Below the pieces are notes generated by a model. That model worked only from the letters and a program-made list of their open reading frames with translations, was not told the origin of the DNA and ran no database searches. A DNA stretch of 45,476 bases from Candidatus Megaera endosymbiont of Nemacystus decipiens (GTDB lineage Bacteria; Pseudomonadota; Alphaproteobacteria; Rickettsiales; Rickettsiaceae). Positions within the stretch are counted from its first letter, which is position 1. Each line of letters opens with the position of its first letter. Where the stretch lies: assembly GCA_030036605.1 (NCBI GenBank), contig DAOTRE010000001.1, positions 51,356 through 96,831 on the forward strand. The letters are read 5' to 3'. The translations under genes were made by a program, and so were the position numbers. Positions 8,797-17,088 of this stretch are shown here, piece after piece.

Positions 8797-8825
8797 AAAT
8801 TAATTAAAAACCTCCAATCTGTCAA
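8797..8825 (-). promoter_or_regulatory. candidate promoter of the ankyrin-like gene
   Basis: Read on the minus strand, a perfect TTGACA (plus-strand 8820-8825) is followed by a 17-nt spacer and a weak -10, TAATTT (plus-strand 8797-8802). The predicted leader is about 40 nt. Its -35 lies 11 bp from the -35 of the divergent ruvX promoter. Confidence 0.4.
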
Positions 8826-8836
8826 CAGGATATAGT

Positions 8837-8865
8837 TTGAACTAACGTGTTACATAGTATATAAC
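8837..8865 (+). promoter_or_regulatory. candidate sigma70 promoter of ruvX
   Basis: TTGAAC (8837-8842), a 17-nt spacer and TATAAC (8860-8865) match sigma70 hexamers at 4/6 and 5/6. The predicted start near 8872 gives a leader of about 20 nt to the ruvX ATG. Confidence 0.5.
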
Positions 8866-8892
8866 TCAGAATGTTTAATTATTTTTATTCTT

Positions 8893-9354
8893 ATGTTGAT
8901 TGCAAATTTAGAAGAATTTTCTCAATATTTTCAAGGAAATTTAAGAGTGATGTCTGTTGATTATGGCGTAAAAAAAACAGGTATTGCTGTTTCTGACCAT
9001 GCCAGGTTAATCGCAATGCCAATAGAAATAATCAACGAAGAAAGTGATAAGAAAAAAATAGCTCGTATATTAGATTTAGCTAAAAAATATGATATAGGAG
9101 CATTAGTTATTGGTCTTCCGTTAAACATGGATGGAACAGAAGGAGAGGGGGCAATAATATTGCGAGCTTTTGCTAATAAACTTGATAAAGCATTGTCATT
9201 GCCTATCTTTTTGCAAGATGAAAGACTAACCAGCAAAGCAGCAAATAACTTATTGAAATCTATAGGTATTGAAAGAAAAAGACGTAATAAAATAGATGAC
9301 CTTGCATCAGCTAGTCTTATTTTAGAAACTGTACTAAATTTTTGTAAAAAATGA
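8893..9354 (+). CDS. ruvX: RuvX/YqgF, Holliday-junction resolvase-like nuclease (pre-16S rRNA processing)
   Basis: This 153-aa protein has the YqgF RNase H-like fold. SVDYGVKKTGIAVSD supplies the first acidic residue (D23), VIGLPLNMDGTEG is the family glycine loop, FLQDERLTS carries E110, and KIDDLASA carries the last acidic pair (D135/D136). In E. coli YqgF is needed for 16S rRNA 5'-end maturation; a Holliday-junction role has also been proposed for the family. Length is typical. It stands alone with its own promoter, and tRNA-Asp follows with a separate promoter. Confidence 0.92.
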   Translation: MLIANLEEFSQYFQGNLRVMSVDYGVKKTGIAVSDHARLIAMPIEIINEESDKKKIARILDLAKKYDIGALVIGLPLNMDGTEGEGAIILRAFANKLDKALSLPIFLQDERLTSKAANNLLKSIGIERKRRNKIDDLASASLILETVLNFCKK

Positions 9355-9363
9355 AAAATATAC

Positions 9364-9392
9364 TTGCAGTATGAATTAAGGTGTTATATATT
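9364..9392 (+). promoter_or_regulatory. sigma70 promoter of tRNA-Asp
   Basis: TTGCAG (9364-9369), an exact 17-nt spacer and TATATT (9387-9392) lie 17 nt before the mature tRNA 5' end. Transcription would start around 9399, leaving a short leader for RNase P. This is one of the best promoter matches in the window. Confidence 0.6.
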
Positions 9393-9409
9393 ACTCCGTA
9401 TTCAAGAAA

Positions 9410-9486
9410 GGGGGTGTAGCTCAGTTGGTTAGAGTATCTGCCTGTCACGCAGAGGGTCGCGGGTTCGAGTCCCGTCACTCCCGCCA
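9410..9486 (+). tRNA. tRNA-Asp (anticodon GTC)
   Basis: This 77-nt cloverleaf has acceptor stem GGGGGTG/CACTCCC, anticodon stem TCTGC/GCAGA with loop CTGTCAC (anticodon GTC), T arm GCGGG/CCCGT around TTCGAGT, discriminator G and an encoded CCA. The G discriminator and GTC anticodon are standard identity elements for aspartate. Confidence 0.96.
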
Positions 9487-9563
9487 TTTTTGAATGGAGT
9501 TAGTTTCTCAAAACTTTGAACGACTCGGCTTTTTCTTATAATCAACTTTAATTTGTGCTAGTT

Positions 9564-10007
9564 ATGTCAGAAGTGAGAATAAAAATGCTTGATAATTCTA
9601 AAGGACTAGACATGCCTCATTACAGTACAGAATCTAGTGCAGGTATGGATTTGCGTGCTGCAATTGATCAAGACGTAGTTATTAAATCAGGAGAAGTGAA
9701 AATAATTCCAACAGGAATTGCATTAGCGTTGCCTGAGAATACAGAAGCTCAAATAAGACCTAGGTCAGGGCTCGCTGCAAAAAACTCCGTCACTGTGTTA
9801 AATACACCTGGTACTATTGATGCGGACTACAGGGGAGAAGTGAAAGCAATTCTGATTAATCACGGCAGGGAAGACTTTGTTGTAGTGCGTGGAATGAGAA
9901 TCGCTCAAATGGTTATATCTCATTACATCAAAGCTAATCTGAAACATGTAAATTCCCTTGATGATACTGAAAGAGGGGATGGTGGCTTTGGATCAACAGG
10001 CGTTTAA
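9564..10007 (+). CDS. dut: deoxyuridine 5'-triphosphate nucleotidohydrolase
   Basis: This 147-aa trimeric dUTPase hydrolyses dUTP to dUMP and PPi, keeping uracil out of DNA. All five family motifs are visible: AGMDLRAA, PRSGLAAKN, NTPGTIDADYRGE, RIAQM and the C-terminal RGDGGFGSTG. The ATG at 9564 is preferred over the in-frame GTG 9 nt upstream, since the protein then begins MSEVRIKML as in relatives. No strong Shine-Dalgarno distinguishes the two. The stop codon lies inside an AT-rich dyad that also covers the next start codon. Confidence 0.96.
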   Translation: MSEVRIKMLDNSKGLDMPHYSTESSAGMDLRAAIDQDVVIKSGEVKIIPTGIALALPENTEAQIRPRSGLAAKNSVTVLNTPGTIDADYRGEVKAILINHGREDFVVVRGMRIAQMVISHYIKANLKHVNSLDDTERGDGGFGSTGV

Positions 10008-10024
10008 TAAAAACTTTTTTATTA

Positions 10025-11260
10025 ATGTTAGCTCTATTTAAATTTCGCAAAGAAATGCTAATATTGCTTGGTAACATAGCTGACCATTTTGACACTTATT
10101 TGTATGTTTTTTTGGCTCCTGTTTTAGCTAAATTGTTTTTTCCTAATTCTAATCCTGTAGTATCTCTTATATTGTCTTATTCAGTGCTAAGTAGTAGCAT
10201 AGTCACAAGGCCATTTGGATCGTACATTTTTTCAGTAATTGCAGCAAGAAGTAATCCTCTTGACGCTCTTTCATATTCATTAATGGGGATAGGTTGTGCT
10301 ACTATATTGATAGGAATTCTTCCATCATATAATAATATTGGGATAGCCGCGCCAATTTTATTGGTTATACTAAGAATGGCAAAAGGCGTTTGTGCTGCAG
10401 GCGAAAGTGCTATTGCTGGCTTATATATAATTGACGATAAGACTGACAAACCAGCTATTCGAAGGTCATACTTATATCAATCCTCTACAATAATTGGTAT
10501 TATATTTGCCTCTTTAGTTTCTACATTAGTATATTACATTGATACTGCAAATATATGGAGAGTATTTTTTATACTCGGTGGTGTGGCATCAATAATTGGT
10601 TATGTTTTAAGGAAAAAATATAATGATAGCCAATCATCTCAAAAGAAAATAATTCATTCTTTAACAGAGCAAGCAAATTGGCGCGTTTTATGGAATTACA
10701 GGAAAACGATACTGAAAATAGCTTCAGTTACTAGCGTTTCCCAATTAACTTATGTGATGCCATTTGTTGTTATGAATTATTTAGTTCCTTTAGTTACTGA
10801 TATAACGCTAAAAGATATGATGGCGATTAATACACTGATGCTATTTTTTGATCTAATTGCAATTCCCGCTATAGGGGAACTAGTTTCAAGATATAAACCT
10901 ATCAATTTACTAAAAATTGCAAATCTAGCCTTGATGATTACAATTTTACCTATTTGGTATTTTCTTGAAAGGTCTAGCTTAATATATATCACTTATATCA
11001 GAATATGGATTGTAATTTGTGGCATAGTGTTTTTATGTCCTCTAAGTATTTGGTGTAGAGAGCAGGTTATTCAAACAAAGAATAAATATCTAGTTGTAAG
11101 TATGGGCTATGTTTTAAGTTCAGTATTAGTTGGAAAATTAACTCCTAGCATATGCCTAATAATATACCACACAACCGGATCATTAATTGCGGTAGGAGGT
11201 TATTTTTTTGTTATATTATTAACATGCTGGGCTGTTTTGTATTCTAGGTTCAGTATTTGA
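10025..11260 (+). CDS. MFS transporter, MHS (ProP-like) family
   Basis: This 411-aa protein has about 12 hydrophobic segments. The N-terminal LLGNIADHFDTYLYVFLAPV and the central RMAKGVCAAGESAIAG resemble the metabolite:H+ symporter branch, which includes ProP and the citrate/ketoglutarate carriers. In E. coli ProP the second region reads R.LQGFS.GGE. Rickettsiales carry many such carriers for taking up host metabolites; the substrate cannot be told from sequence. The gene converges on tsaC and the two coding regions overlap by 42 bp at their 3' ends. Its start codon lies in an AT-rich inverted repeat (10004-10025). Confidence 0.82.
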   Translation: MLALFKFRKEMLILLGNIADHFDTYLYVFLAPVLAKLFFPNSNPVVSLILSYSVLSSSIVTRPFGSYIFSVIAARSNPLDALSYSLMGIGCATILIGILPSYNNIGIAAPILLVILRMAKGVCAAGESAIAGLYIIDDKTDKPAIRRSYLYQSSTIIGIIFASLVSTLVYYIDTANIWRVFFILGGVASIIGYVLRKKYNDSQSSQKKIIHSLTEQANWRVLWNYRKTILKIASVTSVSQLTYVMPFVVMNYLVPLVTDITLKDMMAINTLMLFFDLIAIPAIGELVSRYKPINLLKIANLALMITILPIWYFLERSSLIYITYIRIWIVICGIVFLCPLSIWCREQVIQTKNKYLVVSMGYVLSSVLVGKLTPSICLIIYHTTGSLIAVGGYFFVILLTCWAVLYSRFSI

Positions 11261-12187
11261 AGCTTTTATTATCCTGTCATTAATTGCAACACCTATTCCT
11301 CGATTTGGTATTGGAGCTATTGCAATTGTTTTATAATGATTTTTTTGGGCATGCAGATCAAGTATATGTAAATATTTATATAAATTGCGGGCTGCTTCGT
11401 TAAGGTCGCCTTCAGAACTTAAGTTTAAAGAAAAGGAAGGTTTTAGATCAGTGGAGCCAAAATTTAGAGCTAATTCATGATCTTTTATATCTAATGCATT
11501 TAATCGTATATTTGTTTTTGGAGCATAATGTTTAAGCATCATCCCAGGAGCTTTAATTTTAGAATGCTTAGTAGCAATTTTTATAGTTTTTTTAAGCTGT
11601 TTTTCTAATAATTCTTTAGTAAAAAAACCCTGCCTTAAGATGACTGGATCGTTACTAGTAAGGTCTAAAATTGTTGACTCCAGGCCTATTTCGCATGAAT
11701 TATCATCTCCTAAAATACATATTTGATTTTCAAAATATTCTTGAGCTTGTGCTTTGGTAGTCGATGTTAGCTTGCCTGATAAATTCGCACTTGGTGCAGC
11801 AATAGGACATCCTGCTTTTTTAATTAAGTCCAAAGCTACATGGTTAGAAGGCACACGTATTGCTATAGTGCTAAGACCAGAAGTTACTGACTTAGCTATG
11901 TTATGTTCTTTGCGTAGTGGTAGCACTAAAGTAATTGGTGCGGGCCATAAATTTGCTAAAATCTTTGCATCTTTTTCAAAAATTGCTATTTTCTGAGCTT
12001 CATTTAAAGATGACATATGAACAATTAAAGGGTTAATCGAAGGACGTTTTTTTGCGGCAAAAATTTTCAAGCACGCTTCATTATTAGTTGCATCTGCCCC
12101 TATGCCATAAACTGTCTCAGTAGGGAATACTACCAATTCTCCATCAACAATTTGTTTTGCTGCATGGCAAATATCTGCCTTTTTCAT
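11219..12187 (-). CDS. tsaC: L-threonylcarbamoyladenylate synthase (Sua5-type)
   Basis: This 322-aa enzyme makes threonylcarbamoyl-AMP from threonine, bicarbonate and ATP, the first step of tRNA t6A37 formation. The YrdC domain (about 1-200) shows VVFPTETVYGIGADATN, KKRPSINPLIVH and APSANLSGKLTST. The linker APGMMLKHYAPK (near 215) and a C-terminal Rossmann-like domain make it the long Sua5 form rather than the short TsaC form. It lies 3 nt downstream of glyS on the same strand, so it joins a translation-related operon (glyQ-glyS-tsaC). Its 3' end overlaps the convergent MFS gene. Confidence 0.94.
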   Translation of the reverse strand: MKKADICHAAKQIVDGELVVFPTETVYGIGADATNNEACLKIFAAKKRPSINPLIVHMSSLNEAQKIAIFEKDAKILANLWPAPITLVLPLRKEHNIAKSVTSGLSTIAIRVPSNHVALDLIKKAGCPIAAPSANLSGKLTSTTKAQAQEYFENQICILGDDNSCEIGLESTILDLTSNDPVILRQGFFTKELLEKQLKKTIKIATKHSKIKAPGMMLKHYAPKTNIRLNALDIKDHELALNFGSTDLKPSFSLNLSSEGDLNEAARNLYKYLHILDLHAQKNHYKTIAIAPIPNRGIGVAINDRIIKASNTEPRIQNSPAC

Positions 12188-12190
12188 ATT

Positions 12191-14197
12191 TTATAACTTA
12201 TCAAAATTTGCAACCTGGTTGAACATGCATTTTACTTCTTTTAGTAAAGCAAGCCTGTTATTAGCTATTTTATTATCATCAACTCTTACCATTACATTAT
12301 CAAAAAATTCATTTAATGGTTCATGTATAGAAAATAATATCTGACAGGATTCTTCGAATTTTTCTTGATCAAGCAAATGTTGTAATTTTTGCTTATTTTC
12401 AGCAATAAATTCATATAATTTTTTTTCATATATTGTGTTGAAGAGATTTTGATTCAATTCAAGCTCGACAAGATTATTAGATAAAATATTAGCAGCCCGC
12501 TGATATATTTCTACTAACTTAGAGTTATTATCAAGTAATTTTGATAAAGTTAGTATTTTGGAATATGTCACCATTAATCGACCATCTTGCTTTAAATTTA
12601 GTACTGCGTCTATAATTTTTTGCGGATAATCACTTTTCAAATAATAAAGAACTCTGTCTTCAATAAATCCCAATATTTTATTATATTCGGAATTATTTGC
12701 TTTTATTTTATAATTTGCAATAGCTTTTTCTACGAGCTTTGATATGTCAATTGATAAATTATTTTCTAAAATAAGCCTTATTATGCCAAGAGCCTGCCTT
12801 CTTAGTGCGTAGGGGTCTTTTGAGCCACTCGGCTCTTCACCAGCAATTATTAAACCCGTTAGATTATCAATTTTGTCTGCAATAGACAACAAAGCAGCAT
12901 CTCCCTTAGGGCAGGCGTCTTGAGGCCCTTGTGGTTTATAGTGGAGCCTTATCGCATTTGATAGTTTTTCTGTGTAACCAAGTTGCTTGCAGTAATAATA
13001 CCCCATAATTCCTTGTAAATTTGGAAATTCATTCACCATTTCTGAAGCAATATCATTTTTACATAAAGAAGCTGCCTTATGTAACTCGTGATTCTGAGGA
13101 TCCAAAAATTTGGTTAATTCGATCAATCTCAATGATTTATCGTATAAGCTTCCAAGCTTTGTATGAAATATTACGCTTTTTATTGAACTGATCTGCAACT
13201 CAATAGTTTTATTCAAATCTTGTTGATAAAAATACAAAGCATCAGCAAGTCTAGAAGAAAGCACCAGTTCATTGCCTTTAATAATTTTGTCTTTATTATT
13301 AGGTGAGTTATTGCTTACAAAAATAAATTTTGGTGCAAAATTCCCGTCATTATCTATAGTACTGAAATATTTTTGATGTTGCTGCATTGACGTAATCAAA
13401 ACTTCTTTAGGTAAACTACAGAACTCCTTTTTAATTGACCCAATCATTACAGTTGGAAATTCTACCAAATTTGTTACTTCTTCTAGAAGTTTTTTATTAA
13501 TATTAGCTTTTAAATTATTGATATTGGCTATTTTAATTATTTCCTTTTCTATAAACTCAGATCTAGCATCCTGATCTATTATAACAAAATTATCTTTCAG
13601 TTTTTTCTTATAATCATCAAAATTTCTTATTTCTATTTGACCTTGCGACATAAATCTATGAGCAAATGTATAATTATTTGTTCTGATATGTCCATACTCA
13701 AAGTTTACAACTTCTTCATTAAATAAACATAAGATATTATGGAGAGGGCGCACCCATTTCATTTTATAGTTGCCCCAATGCATAGATTTTGGCCAGACAA
13801 AAGAGTCAATTAATTTAGGTAGATTCTCTTCCAAAATTTCTTTTATATTCCTGGAATGAATTTCTTTTTGAAAAAAATAATAATCAACCCCATTAATTTG
13901 TGATAGAACAAGGTCTTCTTTTTTTGTGTTATTTGATTTGTAAAAACCCTGTAAAGCTTTTTCTGGAGCGCTTTTTTTAGGCCCCTTAATTTCTACTTTT
14001 ATTGGCTTCGTCTTTGAAGGAAGGCCATTTACTACCAACGATATACGCCTTGGCCCAAAATTGCTAAAAATGCTTTGATAAGATATTTCTTTCTGAGTCA
14101 GAAAATTTTTAATTATAGTCTCATAAGCATTTGCTGCTATTTTTTGCATATTTGCAGGAATTTCTTCCGAAAATAATTCTAATAGTAATTCATTCAT
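12191..14197 (-). CDS. glyS: glycine--tRNA ligase beta subunit
   Basis: This 668-aa protein is near the usual length for GlyRS beta (E. coli 689 aa). It starts MNELLLELFSEEIPANMQ, the family signature. It contains FPTVMIGSIKKEFCSLPKEV, the HD-like helical region ending NEFPNLQGIMGYYY, and EEPSGSKDPYALRRQALGI. The C-terminal helical part corresponds to the DALR-type anticodon-binding domain. It pairs with GlyQ in the alpha2beta2 enzyme. The gap from the glyQ stop to this ATG is 1 nt, so translation is coupled. Confidence 0.97.
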   Translation of the reverse strand: MNELLLELFSEEIPANMQKIAANAYETIIKNFLTQKEISYQSIFSNFGPRRISLVVNGLPSKTKPIKVEIKGPKKSAPEKALQGFYKSNNTKKEDLVLSQINGVDYYFFQKEIHSRNIKEILEENLPKLIDSFVWPKSMHWGNYKMKWVRPLHNILCLFNEEVVNFEYGHIRTNNYTFAHRFMSQGQIEIRNFDDYKKKLKDNFVIIDQDARSEFIEKEIIKIANINNLKANINKKLLEEVTNLVEFPTVMIGSIKKEFCSLPKEVLITSMQQHQKYFSTIDNDGNFAPKFIFVSNNSPNNKDKIIKGNELVLSSRLADALYFYQQDLNKTIELQISSIKSVIFHTKLGSLYDKSLRLIELTKFLDPQNHELHKAASLCKNDIASEMVNEFPNLQGIMGYYYCKQLGYTEKLSNAIRLHYKPQGPQDACPKGDAALLSIADKIDNLTGLIIAGEEPSGSKDPYALRRQALGIIRLILENNLSIDISKLVEKAIANYKIKANNSEYNKILGFIEDRVLYYLKSDYPQKIIDAVLNLKQDGRLMVTYSKILTLSKLLDNNSKLVEIYQRAANILSNNLVELELNQNLFNTIYEKKLYEFIAENKQKLQHLLDQEKFEESCQILFSIHEPLNEFFDNVMVRVDDNKIANNRLALLKEVKCMFNQVANFDKL

Positions 14198-14198
14198 A

Positions 14199-15074
14199 TT
14201 ATTGCTCTTTCTCAGCTTGATCTACCCAAGTTTTACAGCATATTTTGGCCAAATTTCTAACACGCCCAATATAAGCAGCTCTTTCTGTTACACTGATTAC
14301 TCCTCGAGCACATAGCAAATTAAACAAATGGCTAGCTTTGATGCAATGTTCATAAGCAGGAATTGGAAGTTGATGATCTATAAGCTGGATGCACTGTTTT
14401 TCTGCATCTTCGAACTGTCGTAATAAAATACTTGTATCTGCTATTTCTAGATTGTATTTGGAGCATTGATACTCAGAAGCGCTGGCTATATCTTTATATT
14501 TTAAAGCTTTATCTCCGGTTTGCCCATTCCAATCTAACTCTTGAGCAGAATCTACAGCTTGCATATAAAGAGCGATTCTCTCAAGACCATAAGTGATTTC
14601 ACCAGCAGCCGGCCTGCACTCTATGCCTCCAATTTGCTGCATATATGTAAATTGCGAGACTTCCATCCCATCACACCAAACCTCCCATCCTAGGCCAGAG
14701 GCACCAATAGTTGGAGATTCCCAGTCATCTTCTATGAAACGAATATCATGCTCTTTTATATTAATTCCTATATATTCAAGGCTTTTAAGATATAATTCCT
14801 GCATATTATCCGGTGAGGGTTTTAATATCACCTGCAATTGATAGAATAATTGCATTCTGCTTGGATGCTCACCATATCTGCTGTCAGTAGGGCGGCGTGA
14901 TGGTTGAACATAAACAACATTCCAAGGTTTTGACCCAAGGCATCTAAGTACAGTTGCTGGATGAAACGTACCAGCTCCCATTTCCATATCGTAAGGTTGC
15001 AATATTGCACATCCTTGCTCCTGCCAATATTGCTGTAATTTTAATATTAGCTCTTGAAATGAAATTTTTTGCAT
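14199..15074 (-). CDS. glyQ: glycine--tRNA ligase alpha subunit
   Basis: This 291-aa catalytic subunit is of typical length. It has the class II synthetase core: [51 protein letters not shown] (motif 2 area) and [20 protein letters not shown] (motif 3). It is the first gene of glyQ-glyS-tsaC. The 239-bp upstream spacer holds a degenerate 29-nt repeat and no recognisable glycine riboswitch or T-box. Confidence 0.98.
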   Translation of the reverse strand: MQKISFQELILKLQQYWQEQGCAILQPYDMEMGAGTFHPATVLRCLGSKPWNVVYVQPSRRPTDSRYGEHPSRMQLFYQLQVILKPSPDNMQELYLKSLEYIGINIKEHDIRFIEDDWESPTIGASGLGWEVWCDGMEVSQFTYMQQIGGIECRPAAGEITYGLERIALYMQAVDSAQELDWNGQTGDKALKYKDIASASEYQCSKYNLEIADTSILLRQFEDAEKQCIQLIDHQLPIPAYEHCIKASHLFNLLCARGVISVTERAAYIGRVRNLAKICCKTWVDQAEKEQ

Positions 15075-15278
15075 ATTAATGCTAATTAAATTGATGCTAT
15101 CATATATAGCTCAAATCCCTAACTCTTGCAAGCCAAGAGATTCATCATTATAGGAATTGACCCAATCTACTAAAACCCCAAATTGTGACCTAAAACAACC
15201 AAATCATCGCAATTAAGATGCAATTGATTGCCCGGAATAAGCACCAATTTATTGTCCTGAAAGCCACCTACGCAAGCA

Positions 15279-15307
15279 GTCGTCCTGAATTTGTTTGGAG
15301 GAGCTAA
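15279..15307 (+). repeat. 29-nt dispersed palindromic repeat, copy 1
   Basis: The repeat starts GTCGTCCTGAATTTGTTTGG. It matches copies at 29019-29047 (same strand) and 45337-45365 (opposite strand) over all 29 positions with a few substitutions. Outer bases can pair (consensus GTCCT/AGGAC), so it is a degenerate REP-like hairpin. It lies between the coiled-coil orphan and glyQ; the rest of this 239-bp spacer shows only a small CTCTTG/CAAGAG hairpin at 15123-15139. Confidence 0.6.
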
Positions 15308-15313
15308 GCACTT

Positions 15314-16312
15314 TTATTTACGTTGAATATTTTTTTCTTTAGATTTGTTTCTAGAATTGTCTAGATTTTTTACATGAGATTTTTCTTTTTCTGGATTTCT
15401 ACTTTTTTCTATTGATGCCATCATTTTTTTTGTTTCTTTTTCAATAACCGATTCTAAATCTCCTAAAATATTAGCCTTAGTTTTATATTCAATTTTTTCT
15501 TTCCCTAGTTTTTCTTTCCCTAGGTTTTTATTTTGAATTGAATTTTTCAAGTTTATACTTGCATCACAATCTTCTATTTTTTGAGTTAGTTGATTTTGAT
15601 TTATTTTTAACTGATTTATCTCTTTATTAAACTGTCTGCGTGCTGGAAAGTTCAAAAAGAAAGGTTTTGACTTATTTAATTCTTCTATTTTTTGATTACA
15701 ACCTGCAAGGTTTGTTTTATATTCTTCTTTTAATTTAGAATAATCTGTTTTTAAAATTTCGTTTTCTTTTTTCTGTTCTTCTAATCTTTCATTATCTTCA
15801 TTTAGAAAATTGTTGTAATTCTCAATATCAGTAAAGGCAAGATTTCTTTTTGTTTTTAAACTTGATAACTCAGAAGAAATTTCTCTACGTTTCTTTCTAA
15901 AAGGTGAAAAAAAGCCAGGTTTTTCTTTCTCTTTTTGTACTATTTTTTGATCTAATTGTTTAATTTCTTTCTGCTTTTCAGAAATTTGATATTGATAATC
16001 TTGACCATTTTTTTCTTCACTAATAACCTTTTGTAAGCCTTGTAATGCACCGTCAATTAATTCTATCCTTTTTTTAGAGTCAGGATTCTTTTGTGCGGCT
16101 TGAAGTTGGCCTTTTGCTGTAGAAAAAGCCTTATCTATATAAGTAAGCGATAAATTTGATTCACCAATTTTGTGCTCTGGGTGATTTAAATATTTCTTCA
16201 TCTCACCGCCTGCTTTATCTATTGCATTTAAACAATTTTCAATTATTTGCTTTTCAGCAGCCACTGTATTAACTTGAAGGTTTTTAGGGTCTGGTATATC
16301 ATTTCTAGCCAT
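15314..16312 (-). CDS. coiled-coil hypothetical protein with an internal duplication
   Basis: This 332-aa protein is very rich in Lys, Glu and Gln, with long heptad-like stretches from about residue 105 to 310. No signal peptide, membrane helix or catalytic motif is seen. Two segments look like diverged copies of one module: KPGFFSPFRKKRREISSELS (near 130) and KPFFLNFPARRQFNKEINQL (near 215). Each is preceded by a Q-K-I-rich helix and followed by another coil. The C-terminal region contains a short in-frame tandem duplication (LGKEKLGKEK). I do not recognise a family. In Rickettsiales such orphan coiled coils may be structural or host-directed, but that is speculation. Confidence 0.7.
   Translation of the reverse strand: MARNDIPDPKNLQVNTVAAEKQIIENCLNAIDKAGGEMKKYLNHPEHKIGESNLSLTYIDKAFSTAKGQLQAAQKNPDSKKRIELIDGALQGLQKVISEEKNGQDYQYQISEKQKEIKQLDQKIVQKEKEKPGFFSPFRKKRREISSELSSLKTKRNLAFTDIENYNNFLNEDNERLEEQKKENEILKTDYSKLKEEYKTNLAGCNQKIEELNKSKPFFLNFPARRQFNKEINQLKINQNQLTQKIEDCDASINLKNSIQNKNLGKEKLGKEKIEYKTKANILGDLESVIEKETKKMMASIEKSRNPEKEKSHVKNLDNSRNKSKEKNIQRK
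15494..15523 (+). repeat. 15-bp tandem repeat inside the coiled-coil gene
   Basis: TTTTTCTTTCCCTAG occurs twice back to back (15494-15508 and 15509-15523). It adds five residues per unit in frame and gives LGKEKLGKEK in the protein, a likely recent slippage event. Confidence 0.85.
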
Positions 16313-16435
16313 AGTATTTACTAATATAATTTAAGTTTAATACTAAAAGATTAAATTCACCAACCGGTTCCTACAAAGAAAATCGACAGATTTGAAACTT
16401 TTTAAATATATTTGTGTATAAATTGAAACAATTTA

Positions 16436-16969
16436 TCACTTAATCATTCTAATTAAGGTTCGATCTTTTCTAATAAAATGGTGATATAAAGCTGCCAAAC
16501 TGTGCAATGCTATTATTGCTACTAGCATAAGCGCCGAAGTTGTATGTACATCATGGAATAGGGAAGAGAGGTAAGAATTCTTTTCCCAAGATTCGATAGT
16601 AAATATATTAAACACTTGCACGTCATAGCCTCCAAATAGAGACATGAGTAATCCGCTAGCTGGCATTAAAAGCATAAAGATATAGAGTACAAAATGTCCT
16701 AATTGTGCTGCCAATATAATTATTGAAGGTAGGCCCTTTGCAGGCATTACTTTTTGATTTAGCATTTTCCATAAAAGCCTAAGCGAAACCAAAAGCAAAG
16801 CAATTGTCCCCATTGCTTTATGCATTGCATATAGCTCGTATTTATCAGGTGAATTATCCATAGAGCTCATAAAAAACCCAACACTAGCTAAAGAGATAAT
16901 AATTATCGCCATAACCCAGTGAAATAGCTTGGCTATAAGGCCATATGAATTAGTAGTGTTCTTTAGCAT
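16436..16969 (-). CDS. cybB: cytochrome b561 family protein
   Basis: This 177-aa protein is an integral membrane cytochrome with four predicted helices. Candidate haem-ligand histidines are in KLFHWVMA (H17), AMHKAMG (H50), AAQLGHFVLYIF (H92) and LFHDVHTT plus LHSLAALYHHF in the last part. The order and length match the bacterial diheme b561 (CybB/YodB-like) family. E. coli CybB oxidises superoxide and passes electrons to ubiquinone; that role is likely but not proven here. It is transcribed divergently from der with a 107-bp spacer. Confidence 0.88.
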   Translation of the reverse strand: MLKNTTNSYGLIAKLFHWVMAIIIISLASVGFFMSSMDNSPDKYELYAMHKAMGTIALLLVSLRLLWKMLNQKVMPAKGLPSIIILAAQLGHFVLYIFMLLMPASGLLMSLFGGYDVQVFNIFTIESWEKNSYLSSLFHDVHTTSALMLVAIIALHSLAALYHHFIRKDRTLIRMIK

Positions 16970-17088
16970 AATTATAACTCATTTTAAACTGCTTAGAATT
17001 ATAGTGTCATTCATTTTGCTAGATATCAAGTGCATTTTAGTGTATTTTGTGTTAAAAACGCTCATATACAATATTTATGTATCTTTTC

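Noticed and set aside
15075..15278. Glycine riboswitch or T-box upstream of glyQ
   Set aside because: None of the conserved elements of either leader are seen; the spacer holds only small hairpins and a degenerate repeat.
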